Shown one piece after another: positions 43,136 through 53,829 of a DNA stretch of 64,000 nt. How positions within the stretch are numbered: the stretch's first letter is position 1; the number at the start of each line of letters is the position of its first letter. The notes under the pieces were generated by a model. The model was not told the DNA's origin and made no database searches. It saw only the letters and a list, made by a program, of their open reading frames with translations. The DNA lies in the NCBI GenBank assembly GCA_030248225.1, contig JASANE010011842.1:1-64000 (forward strand). The letters run 5' to 3'. The translations under genes and the position numbers were made by a program. The stretch is from Trileptium ribeirensis. Lineage: Eukaryota; Nematoda; Enoplea; Enoplida; Thoracostomopsidae.

Positions 43136-44394
43136 TTAAGCCAAACTACGATCGTTGGCTGCAAGTATGAGTTTAGCACTGCGGCTGCTATTATTATGTA
43201 CACTCGCTTAAATCTTGATAACTGTATTCAGTCCACATTTGTCACACATTCAATGTGCAGAAAACAGCCCGAGATACGTATATAATTTAAAATAGATCAA
43301 TGTTAAAATTGAAATTAATAGTTTCAAAATTAGTCACCACAAAAATTTTATAGTGATACAAATCATTCTGCACATGTTGATTTAAATTTTTAACGTAGTA
43401 CCCGAACTGGTTTTGGTTTGTAAAGGCTTACAGGTGAAATTGGAAGCCCGAATATTTAAACATGATTAACTCTTTCATTAAGAGCTGAGGGTTACAGTTT
43501 TAGCACAGCATCTCCAAGCTAGGCTGACGGTGAAAAGTTAAATATATATGTAGAAATTTAATCAGCCATAATTTCAAAGGTCCAAAACTATAACTTCCAA
43601 AAATTACGTTTCGTATTTAGTGTTAACATGGCTTTTAGAGCTCTAAAAATGAAGCCGATTCACAATACTAATTTAACTACTGACAGATATTAATAAGCCT
43701 TAAAATCGGGGATAAAATTGTTATGGAAAAGCGTAATGTAAAGTAATTGTGTTAAATGTTTGTTGAAGCATATGCAGGTTGGTAAATTGTCAAATGCAAC
43801 TGAGCTGTCAACCAATACCATTAGGTCATGGCCTCCATTTCAAAATTATTGCGATTTGGTTCCCACCCCGTAATCTGGTGCTTTATCTTTTGTTCGAATG
43901 TATATTCGTCGTGGTTCCGAGATTTGTGGATACGGGGAATATGGATTCGTTTGCGTTGATGAGGCAGCTTGTTAACTCCAGTAGCACATCATCATTGATA
44001 TCGTATTTGCTTTACTTTTAGCAATTTTTGGCTGACAAAGGTCTTTATATCCTGCTGGTCGATTTGTGTCCACTATTATGCAACAGTAAACATAAGATGC
44101 GCCCCCAACCATCCTCTTTTGACACCATATACAAAACGTTGTTAGCGAACAAAACTCGAAATTCAACAGCCGTATCCAATTTCGACATTTTTCTGTTCCG
44201 TAACGCCATTAGCGAATGCAATTCTGTCCCTGTACTTTAACACCAGTGTGTTCGCGAACATTTTCAAGTTATAATGTATAGAATATGAAACGGACTAATT
44301 TCTTTTAGTCCGCATTTACTTAGCTAGCTATGTTTGGGAAGCTGGGCGTTCTGGCGGACTAGACTGGACAAATAGATGAGTCTCTTCGTACTGT
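43136..44394. other. AT-rich intergenic stretch
   Basis: No gene is supported. The palindrome TGTTCGCGAACA, complete near 44,248 and partial near 44,145, is shared with the MITE at 34,416-34,838, suggesting a relic of that family, though its terminal repeats are not visible here. Confidence 0.45.
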
Positions 44395-44670
44395 TTCCGC
44401 GGTGGACAGCTGCCAAAAATTAAATTTCCAGCATTGAACGTCTTTAACAATTGAATTTGCCGCGCTGGACAACTCCCCAACTTTAAATTTACACAGCTGC
44501 CAAAATTTGAATTTTTGCGCTGGACGACCGCCAAAATTAAATTCGCCGCGCTGGAGAAACGCCGAAATTCAAATTTCCAGCGTTAGACAGCTCCCAAAAT
44601 TTAAATTTCTCCTGAGGTGGACAGCTGCCAAAAGTTTAAATTTACAGCGTTAAACAGTTGCCAATATTTG
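44395..44670. repeat. Degenerate tandem repeat around CTGGACAGCTGCCAAAATT
   Basis: Six or more diverged copies of a 35-55 bp unit contain a (C/G)TGGACAGCTGCC block followed by AAAATTTAAATTT. Unit length varies, so the array is old. Confidence 0.75.
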
Positions 44671-45862
44671 CCCCATAACATCGTTTATGCATTGAGTACG
44701 TATGTACGACCGATATGCTATACTGTCTTTTTGGGCTATTAAGGACATATTACATCGTCAGCGTCGAATGATAAAAAATTTACACTGTCTCGGCATACTG
44801 TCGCATATTTCCGTTGTGGTAGTTATGCAGACATGCTAACAGTCACCGCCCGTATTAGGACATAGATCAGCCACAGCGCCCACAAATTAACGTAAACGAG
44901 CCATCACATGCGGCTTCATTAATTATAAAATTTCTCATCTAAATCTGAATACTCTATCGAAGCTGTAAGCTTTGTTTGGATTCTTTTTTTGGGAAACGAT
45001 TTGTTAGAGTGCTGCCATATTGTTACACTAAACGCCGATTTATTGGACTACCGAAACACACACAATCCATGAAAACACCCGATTTATATACTGCTTGTGA
45101 TACGCGTTACATCGGATTTAACGAAGCAGAGTCAATGCGTCTGGCTGATGCAATGGTTACATCCGATTTCATCATCAGTCTGCATTGTCTTACACATACG
45201 TACATATACATTACATACATTATACATACATATACATTATATATACATACATTATATTATTATATACATTATATTATTATACATACATTATATATACGTA
45301 CATATACATTACATATACGTACATGACAAGTCCGATGCGGTTTTTAGGCGTTGTGTCAAAGGCCGTAAGTGTTTAGTTTCTACGCTTACTTCTGTAAGAA
45401 GTTTGCTCTTGTTACAGCAATTTCAATCTACAATATCCCCTGAAAACACAAAGCTAAATGCACAACTATCTTCTATTACGCACAGAACCAAAAAATTGCG
45501 AACATATTATATACATCGATATTGCGTACAACGAACTGAACATTTTTGCTCTTTTGGGCGAAAACACGTCATCGATAAACCACTGTTGGTCTGTACTTGA
45601 CATATCATTCGCTACGTATTCTAGCGTAACAATTCCAAGAGATAGTGACAGTGGCAGGCTTGATTTGCATAATTCTCATTAATTGTGTTGATTAGCACAA
45701 TTATTAATGGTACCCAAATCGAACCGTGTTCAACGCTTGCCACGGGCAAATCCATATGTTCCTGTGGCGAATATGGGCCTGGCGTAGCGCGTTAGGACAA
45801 TCTAGCAAATGTATCCGGATGTGAACAACGCTCTCTAGTGGTGCGTAAGTGTGCTTCGTATA
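44671..45862. other. Intergenic stretch with TACATA microsatellite
   Basis: A (TACATA/TATACAT)n run occupies about 45,190-45,325 and produces spurious Tyr/Ile/His-rich ORFs on both sides. Nothing else is recognised. Confidence 0.65.
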
Positions 45863-46373
45863 ATGCAGAGTTCACGTTATAATGTCCCCAACGTTTGGAA
45901 CCTATGTACCCCACACAGTGTCAGACACACTGTTGACAACAGGGTGTCTTAGACAGCCCCGTGTTTTTAATAAATTTTTTCAACGGTAGCTAGTTACGCG
46001 TATTACCGCTTACCGACAGTGTCAGGCACACTGTGTCTTCTGGCAGTTTTATTGACAGTGTTAGGAATTATTTGAGCAATGTTCATATGGGCTAGATACA
46101 AATATCGAGAATTTAGGAAAAACTCTACAGGACAGTTGACTAATAAACCGCATTAGCTACAGACGGTGTCCGTTATAGTTAATTCGCGCCAAATCGGTAG
46201 CTAACGGTGTGTACGACACTGTCTAGAAAAAATGTAGTAGCTAAGGGTGTGTCGTACACCCTCGGCATTTGATTTACAGTATGGGTGTCACCCTTACTGT
46301 CTATACGGTAGGGTCGCGACTACAGGGGGTCAAAAGTTCCAAACAGCGGGACATTATAACGTGAACGCCGCAT
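45863..46373. mobile_element. MITE-like element with about 45-bp imperfect terminal inverted repeats
   Basis: The left end (from 45,863) contains GTTCACGTTATAATGTCCC and then GTTTGGAAC; the right end (to 46,373) is its reverse complement, GGGACATTATAACGTGAAC preceded by GTTCCAAAC. The interior of the 511-bp element is full of GTGTCAGACACACTG- and ACGGTGTGT-type inverted motifs, and has no ORF. Target duplications are not clear. Confidence 0.8.
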
Positions 46374-47227
46374 AACGATGATCGACAACCAGAAAGTAAT
46401 GCGAAGGCAATGAACCAGTAATTGGAAATCTTAACCAAAAAAGTGACGTATCACGCACAGCTTGGCCAACAATGTGCAGCAAAGTATTATGCCAAGGAAT
46501 CATGGTGAAGTTGGATAATGAAGTATGCATCTGTAACCATATATAGGTGAATCAAGCGTCAATCATAAATTTGGAGAAGGCTTTGGCGCAAGATGACATC
46601 ACCGAACATTAGAACTATATAATCCGGGAGCTACGATTTAACGGAGAACCGAAATTGAAACTATTTTCAGTTTTGCCATAAATGTGCACACATCTTATCG
46701 TAGTTTACCGCGTGTATTCATATATTCATTATATGCATATCTACACAGTTTACGTGAAACCCAATGCTCTCTAGACTGCAGCAGTTTCTATTACAATGTA
46801 ATAAGTAACTCACTCAGGCTTTCTCAACATTTTTTAAAAACCCGCCGAACGATATTTGTAGCTATCATAACTGTCTGGAGCTTGGCAGAGAAATTGAATT
46901 ATAAGAAAGCTTACATTGCTCTATGGTATAAAGTTTTAAAATCTTACGTACGCTTAGCGAGAGCAATTTACGTTTTGCCTTAGAAATTTCAAGACGTTGA
47001 CCGTTCTCGTATATTTCTTTTTCTTCTGAAATAGTATTAAAATTTATTCAAAATGTTTTTGCTTTAAAGAAGGAGCTTGTACTGGTTAAAAATGTAATGT
47101 ATGAATTTGCCACGTAAGAAAAACCAAATTCTACGTAATAAAGGCACCCCGTACGATACCTGTCCAATGGATACCCACAGAGGTGACTTCCAGAATCCTT
47201 GAAAACAGCAATAGATTCTAAATACCT
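46374..47227. other. Intergenic stretch, nothing recognised
   Basis: Short ORFs only; no repeat or structural RNA is evident. Confidence 0.5.
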
Positions 47228-47573
47228 CAGCGACTTGAATAGACCACCGCAAATTGCTATAGGTTGAGATCACATTATACGCTACACCAATTATCGCAGT
47301 GACTTGAATAAACCACCGCGAATTGCTATAGGTTGAGATCACATTATACGCTACACCAATTATCGCAGTGACTTGAATAAACCACCGCGAATTGCTATAG
47401 GTTGAGATCACATTATACGCTACACCAATTATCGCAGTGACTTGAATAAACCACTGCGAATTGCTATAAGGTTGAGATCACATTATACGCTACACCAATT
47501 ATCGCAGTGACTTGAATAAACCACCGCGAATTGCTATAGGGTTGAGATCACATTATACGCTACACCAATTATA
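47228..47573. repeat. 69-bp minisatellite, five copies
   Basis: Five head-to-tail copies of a 69-bp unit with core GCAGTGACTTGAATAAACCA are present. The first is most diverged; copies 2 and 3 are identical and the last two carry single-base insertions. The period is divisible by three, which explains the 23-residue repeats in a minus-strand frame; I do not regard that as a gene. Confidence 0.95.
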
Positions 47574-48249
47574 GGGCATGAAATCTAAGTCTTGAAAGTC
47601 CTAGCTTATACACTAATTGAAATATATATTGACATAAATTGCATAAAAGTACTATTGCTCCGATTTGCTCATGTAAAATGTGCGGATGTGGTTCATGATT
47701 CGCCTGCATCTCAGTATTCGGATTAAATAAGCGCTCTATGTCACAAAACAACATTTCTATTATATATATTTCGCAATTCTCGGCGTGAATGCAAAGAAAA
47801 CATTGCGTTGTATATAATGTTCGGCGCTATTTCTGCACAGATACGTAAAATTTATAGACTTCGGCGATTCTACAACAATTTAATACCATATACACCCAAG
47901 GATTAAAAACACTATAATCTACGGATTTGCAATTTTGCATGAAGTGTCAGTGTTTTACTTCAAGTAAAAAGATCCTATTGCGATTTGCTTCATTCTACTG
48001 GATGCTTTGTCAGCGAGTGACGTTGCTTAGATTACATGTTTCAATAATTAGCCCACCTCCCTAAAACGTCATTATTTACATGAGTTCAGTTGTGTTTTCT
48101 TCTGCACAAGAAGCGAGTTTGTTACGACAACTCTAAGTGGCGCGGCTAGAACTCAGAAGTTTTCTTAAAAGTATATAATTAAATTTTGAAAATACACAAA
48201 CAATCAGTGCAACTACGAGTAACTCAAAAGCGAGGGTGAAAGTCTTAAA
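47574..48249. other. AT-rich intergenic stretch, nothing recognised
   Basis: No ORF of interest, no clear repeats. Confidence 0.5.
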
Positions 48250-49010
48250 ACCTGAATCCATTGAAAATCCTAAAACCTCATCGACTTTAAAGCCATCGAA
48301 AACGACTGACAACGTATTAACTATTTGTGCTATTCTATAAATAACCAAACCATAGTATTCAGCATACCGGAAAACCTATATAGGCAATTCTTTATGACCT
48401 GCACGCAGTATGTAACCAAACAATTGATGACAGACTATATGCTGGGTATTGGGTTCACTGGCGCTAAACCCAATGAAAATCCATGAAAAATATGTAACGG
48501 CTGGGCTCTAGATAACCAGATCAGTATATTCAGCACAACTACTTTTAATGCCTTGAACTAAACTACTGATGACACCATTTCCTGGAAATCACCTTCATTG
48601 ACCCTAAACCCAACGAAAACGTCTGACAAGGTATAAAATACTTGTGCTAGACTAGAGTCTAGCTAACCAAACAAAACCATCGTATTCACCATACTGGAAA
48701 CCTATATAGACATTTCTTGATGGCTTGTACTAACCATGTACTACCTGTACGTAACCGAATAACAGAAGATAGACAATATTCTGGAAATCGGGTTCATTGA
48801 CCCTAAACCATGAAAGGACTTGAAATATGCACTTGACTCAAGACAACCAAATCAGAAAAATCATACCTATATATAGTCCATTCTTAATATCTTGCAAGCA
48901 ATACATAGCCAGACAAATGAAAATAGACTACATTTCGAAAATCGGGTTCGTTGACCATAATACCCTCGAAACCTCATGAAAAAGGATAATAAAGTCACGT
49001 TAGACTCTAG
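48250..49010. repeat. Degenerate tandem repeat, 140-200 bp period
   Basis: The landmark TTCATTGACCCTAAACC and variants recurs at about 48,279, 48,453, 48,594, 48,793 and 48,947. The intervals share CTAGACTCTAG..AACCA, TATTCA..ATACTGGAAACCTATATAG and TTCTTGATG..TTG blocks. A further landmark copy lies near 49,906. Confidence 0.75.
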
Positions 49011-49085
49011 CCAGGCAGTGGTCCCACAAAAAAATTCAAGCTCAGCAGATTTGTAGTTCTCGATGACCTGATTCCATTTTTCAAT

Positions 49086-49341
49086 GGTACCCGTATGGCC
49101 AGAATTGGCAAAGAACCCTTAAAACCTGTTTTTTTGCCATTTTGAATCCGAAGATGAGGTTGGGATCGTTCGCGTTCAGCGAAAGGGCGCATCCTTCTCA
49201 ATTTTGACTTTTATATTGAATAAAAAAATTACCTAAATCCATCCATCCGAAAATGGATTATGAATGACTGAAACAGACAAAAAAGAACTCTTCTTGATTT
49301 TCGCAATAGCGCCCTCGGTGAAAATTCCGCTCGCTTCGTTC
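49086..49341. repeat. Dispersed repeat, copy A (pair with 50,250-50,499)
   Basis: The block order TATGGCCAGA.TTGGCAAA, TTTTTTTGCCATTTTGA, a CATC.GAAAATG stretch, GAAAGAA and CCCTC.GTGAAA..TCCGCTCGCTTCG is the same as in copy B. Both copies are preceded by a GGGTTCGT(T/C)GACC landmark of the adjacent tandem repeat, so the repeat unit is probably larger. Confidence 0.7.
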
Positions 49342-50249
49342 ACTCCAATTTAACAATGTAAACTATTGTACAACTAGACGCCTGATATTTAAAATTATTC
49401 TTGACGCGACGACGTCCAAGTTCCAATAAGTTGCGACTAAGTCGGCGTATAAATATTCAGCTTAACCAGATTGACGTACAACTACCAATCAAGTTCTCAT
49501 GTCTTCCAGTATATTTTCCCGTTACAGCATCACACAAGACCAACTCCCGCACAGTGTTGGCATGTTTTCGTCGCCTGCGGCTCCTTAGAATTTTCCGAAT
49601 GAACATCATTAACAGATCAGCCAGTTGTATTTCCGACCGCAAGAGTATCAGCGACGTCAGGATTCTGGTTCATCTGTTGGCGTTGAAAGAAAGCTGGACC
49701 AAATTCCGAAAACGACATCATCAACTTCTGATTGCAAGCCATGAATTTTATTATACACTTGTCAACGCATGTTGCCTGCAACGAATTAGAATAGCAAATT
49801 GATAAATCTCAATGATCTAAAATCACTAAAAACACAGCTTCAGATAAAAGGACTCGACAAGTCTGAAGATCGTGTAGATATTTGTATTTTCGTAGTATCA
49901 ATATTCGGGTTCGTCGACCGTGAGACTCTTGAAACCCCATAATATAATATAGTCAAGTTGGACTCTGGATTACAAAACCATAGTGAGCGTGGTCGATAAA
50001 CTAAATAGCACTAGCAGTACGGTAAAAACAAGCAATAACACTATTATGGTAAATTTAATTAATGATAATTTGAAAAATAACTATTTATGACAAAGGGTCG
50101 ACGAACCATATTCGGGCTCACTGCGGCACAGGTAATAGTCCTACCAAAAATCGTGGTCAGCAACGCTCTCGAAGTCTTTATAATTCTGTACGATGTCTCT
50201 ATTTTTTGATGCGAAGCTTGTATTATGAGATATGGGTTGCAAAACACTT
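49342..50249. other. Intergenic stretch between the two dispersed repeat copies
   Basis: A 133-codon + strand ORF at 49,401 is Arg/Leu-rich and looks non-coding. No further features. Confidence 0.5.
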
Positions 50250-50499
50250 TTACCGGTATGGCCAGATTTGGCAAACAATCCTAAAATATATTTTTTTGCC
50301 ATTTTGACCCGAAAGATAGAGTCGGAGCTTTTCACGTCCAACTAAGCGGCACATCGTCATCACCTTTGCTAACAAACACAAAAATTTGTCGAAATTCAGC
50401 CATCTGAAAATGAGTTATAAATGACAGCGAGAAATAAAGAAAGAATTTTCATAACTTTCCCGCCTAGAGCCCTCAGTGGAAACTCCGCTCGCTTCGTTT
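50250..50499. repeat. Dispersed repeat, copy B (pair with 49,086-49,341)
   Basis: Same orientation and same ordered blocks as copy A, ending in ACTCCGCTCGCTTCGTTTC. Divergence is substantial, with small indels. Confidence 0.7.
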
Positions 50500-50665
50500 C
50501 AACAATTGATTTTTCTTCGTTTTGGAACCCATGGTTCCTCGGTGCAGGATTTTTTTACAGAATAACCGTACTCAGGAAGTTCAATCTTAGTATTTCAGAC
50601 TGAATTTTTCGCTATAATTAAGCGTGCAATGCCAATGAGCAACATAAGTTGCTTGAATGAAAGTA

Positions 50666-50881
50666 CTGTACTCGCCAAAAACTAGTGCCGTTCGTTCGAT
50701 GGTCTTTCGATAACTTCAAAATTTTGTTCGAAATGTATTCGGATTTTGTTCGAGACGCACTCGAAATTTTAGCCGGATTTTTTAATTTGTTCGAGGGCTG
50801 TTCGAAGTATATTCGAGTACAAATAATTTTTGTTCGATGTTCGTTCGTTCGAAAGGTGACAATCATTTCTGGCAAATACTG
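50666..50881. mobile_element. mariner-type MITE, copy A
   Basis: Ends CTGTACTCGCCAAAAA and, reverse-complemented, CAGTATTTGCCAGAAA are flanked on both sides by TA (50,664-50,665 and 50,882-50,883). The 216-bp interior is filled with TTCGAA/GTTCG motifs. Length, TA duplication and CAGT-type ends fit a Tc1/mariner-derived MITE. Confidence 0.75.
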
Positions 50882-50883
50882 TA

Positions 50884-51895
50884 CATATATCTGTTATTAA
50901 TACAGAGATCAAACCTGCGCTTTTAACACTGATCATCAAAGCAGGTGACGATAGTTTATCGCCGGAGACCTTAAAAGCAGACGAAGAACGAAATTAAACA
51001 GCTGCCATTTGAAATGGTCTCCCAATGTTGGATAGGCGACATAATAAGACAGGAATATATTGGCTGCAACGCTCATACATAAGCTTTCACTATACTCATC
51101 TATACAAATTAAAAGAATGCATATGGACAGAGTTAAGCTATGCAGTATGATGAAGCGCGAAACTAATCCTCACACGCAACAGACAACAGACCAGTCGTAT
51201 ACCAACATAACGTTGGCAAAGCTAAATAAATCAGGATCATGTCTTGATGTTATAACAATAGGCTAAGGATTTGCACCATCACAACAACTCTTTGCGAGCA
51301 CTAAAGTCATAATCCACGGCGCTAAGATCATGCGACGATATTGCTGGACTTACTAAGTGGGGCGGAACGCCGCTTTCCAAATCCTTCCCATGTTCGTCCC
51401 CCACTCGTTCGAAGCCACCCATGTTCAACTAAATCCAAGATTTATTAATGTCTTTAAATTTGTTTTCTGTATGCTAAATATATGAGTTCTTAGTGTTGAA
51501 GAGGAATTCTTATTTTTCAAGTGGTGAAGTTTGGGACTGGCAGTTTGTTGATTTTTCTTGTGACATCCATAGCTCAACGTTACGTTGTATTGTCAAGCAG
51601 GAAAGCTAAAAATCTCTGTCTGCGTCCTTTACTTGAAAGAAAAAACGGATTCCAACTCTCCCTCCTCCCGTTAAAAGTGGGTAATCTTAACCATTAATTG
51701 TTCCTTCGCTGCTGCGTAACCTTTGAGTAAACTAAACAACTACTGCCGCAATCTCTATGATTTTTTCAGCAGTTAAACAAACTAGAAAGATGCATGGGCT
51801 AGCATATAAAGAGTGATTAAAATCGTCCGACCAAAAGTGCAGAAGTTTTGTAACTATTTGCAGTTTCTAACCGCGAAATTCGAGCAACTAAGTTT
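50884..51895. other. Intergenic stretch, nothing recognised
   Basis: Only short ORFs without recognisable content. Confidence 0.5.
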
Positions 51896-51975
51896 CGATG
51901 AGTGGTCGAGTAGTCCAGCGCGCTATCCCGTCCTACCAGTGCAGAAGGCGCATATTCAAATCCTGTCAGCACCTG
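51896..51975 (+). repeat. tRNA-like SINE head (Leu/Ser-like layout)
   Basis: An A box TGGTCGAGTAG (51903-51913, one mismatch) and a B-box-like TTCAAATCC (ending 51963) are separated as in a tRNA with a long variable arm. Stems are imperfect. A SINE or tRNA pseudogene is more likely than a working gene. Confidence 0.4.
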
Positions 51976-52734
51976 AATTTTTATATTTGGATTTTTTTGT
52001 TCCAAGCAAATAAATGGTGCTCCTAAAATATATACAATCACTGCGGGACTAGCATGCCACTAAAAAGGTGATTGAAATCTTTGCTATGTCGTTTATTCTA
52101 TTGATGTTAATTGACAAACGGTGATTTTTATGCCGATAGAGGAAGAAGACATCCATACGATGCCCGACATATATATATTCTAGCGCTAACAACTAACACC
52201 AAACCATGATACATGAGGCGACTACTGGCGAACGGAAATTTACTGAACCACAAAAGTTGTTTGAGCAAAAGTGGTATGCGTAAATGTATAATAATTGCTT
52301 ACTGAATTATAAGAATGTAAGAGCATTGCTTTTGAACAATTTCTTGTTATATGAACGACGACTGAATTTGAGAGAGGCCACCCGTGCGCACTCACATTTT
52401 TGGCAATGCACTGAAATAAGTGAATAAGTGCGATTGGACTTGTAGAAATCAAACAAAGGAAGAAAAGTTAACAGATTACTTCTTCAGACAAAAGAACCTT
52501 GCCATTGAGATCATCAATACATGAACCAAAGCACGTTTCCGTCATGGTATTGTAGAGTAACAGAAAGTCTCTCATCTAAAAAGATTAAACACCGTGCTAC
52601 AAATATCATATAAAAATTAGAAACAGCTGTAGATAAAGTCATAGCTGAGAAACTCAATTTGGCTTCTACAGTTCATTTTACTGTCATTTGTCAAAGGCTA
52701 CAAAATATTTCAAAACATGAATATCAGCCAACTA
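51976..52734. other. Intergenic stretch, possible SINE body
   Basis: No ORF or repeat of note; the segment may include the tail of the SINE-like element. Confidence 0.4.
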
Positions 52735-52963
52735 CAGCACTCGCCAGAAATGAGTGTTTAGTTGCGAATGTCGAGCGGTTTTTGAACATAATGTTTTATG
52801 TGCGAATAAGTATCGAACAAACTACGAATAAATAAAAAAAATTGCGTTAAAAATTTCCAACGGATCTCGAACAAATTCGAACACGTTTCGAACAAAATAT
52901 ATAATTTTTCGAACGAAAGTCAAGTCAACATGGAACGAAGAGCACTCGCTCTGGCAAGCACTT
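52735..52963. mobile_element. mariner-type MITE, copy B
   Basis: Ends CAGCACTCGCCAGAAATGAG and, reverse-complemented, AAGTGCTTGCCAGAGCGAGT are flanked by TA (52,733-52,734 and 52,964-52,965). The interior carries CGAAC-rich sequence, the reverse complement of the GTTCG-rich interior of copy A, so the two copies lie in opposite orientations about 1.85 kb apart. Confidence 0.75.
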
Positions 52964-52965
52964 TA

Positions 52966-53829
52966 CATATTTAGTCAAACGGTATGATAGAAAAGATCCT
53001 GGTAAAACGATTATTACCCTTTCAAATTCTGCAAACGACATTTACAGTTTGTTTGTGATTTTAACGATGACCAACAGATTGCTAGAGGATTTTAGCAGAT
53101 ATAAAAAGTTCTGGTCTTCTGCTGGTTGCGTTTGCAATTTTAGTCTGTTACCACGCACGAGAGAATGAAGATTGAAGGCAGGTTATTTAGTCTTTCAAGT
53201 TCGAGCGAAATGCCAAACACAAATTACCAACTATACTGGTTAAACCAGCATAGCAAAGTCTTCCATTGAGTATAGCATTTTAATGTTATTAAAGAAAATC
53301 TTGTTCACAGATCTTATAGAACATACAAAATACCCAAAGAAATTCGTATAAATTCCACCAACGAAGGACACACAGTGCCTTATTAGCTTATATTTACCTA
53401 ACGATGCGTATCTGGGCTCACTGGAGAAAGATGGACTATTCAGTTGGATACTTCAGATTTCAATGACCTACGAACATCTGGTTTCAACAGATTAGTATGA
53501 GCCAACCTGAATCAGGTTTCTTTTAAAATAAAAAAGGCACGAAACTTACGTTACGTAGGTTCTCTTCAACCATTACTGTAGCTACAAATTTTAGGCACAC
53601 TGAGTTTAAAGAGTGCTGAAATTAACGGCATAAAATACCGAAGTATTAGCAAAACAAATGAATCATTATACACTGCTTTTACCGTTTCAAAGAAAAATAA
53701 AACATAGCTAGCAATAACTGGCCACAGTATATTGCTTCTCTATTCGCTGATATTTTTACCGAGGAGGTGCATGGGTTGAACCGGTGCACGCACCCTCTCT
53801 GGCTTCGAAGTTTATTTTTTCAAAATTAG
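52966..53829. other. Intergenic stretch, nothing recognised
   Basis: AT-rich with short ORFs only; its right end may hold the 3' UTR of the adjacent non-LTR element. Confidence 0.5.

Noticed and set aside
45097..45600. 167-codon + strand ORF
   Set aside because: Its first half is a TACATA microsatellite read as Tyr/Ile/His repeats and the rest is featureless.
47064..47411. 115-codon minus-strand ORF with 23-residue repeats
   Set aside because: It follows from a 69-bp minisatellite whose period is divisible by three; neighbouring copies break the frame.
51896..51975. Functional tRNA-Leu/Ser gene
   Set aside because: Box mismatches and unpaired stems point to a SINE head or pseudogene.
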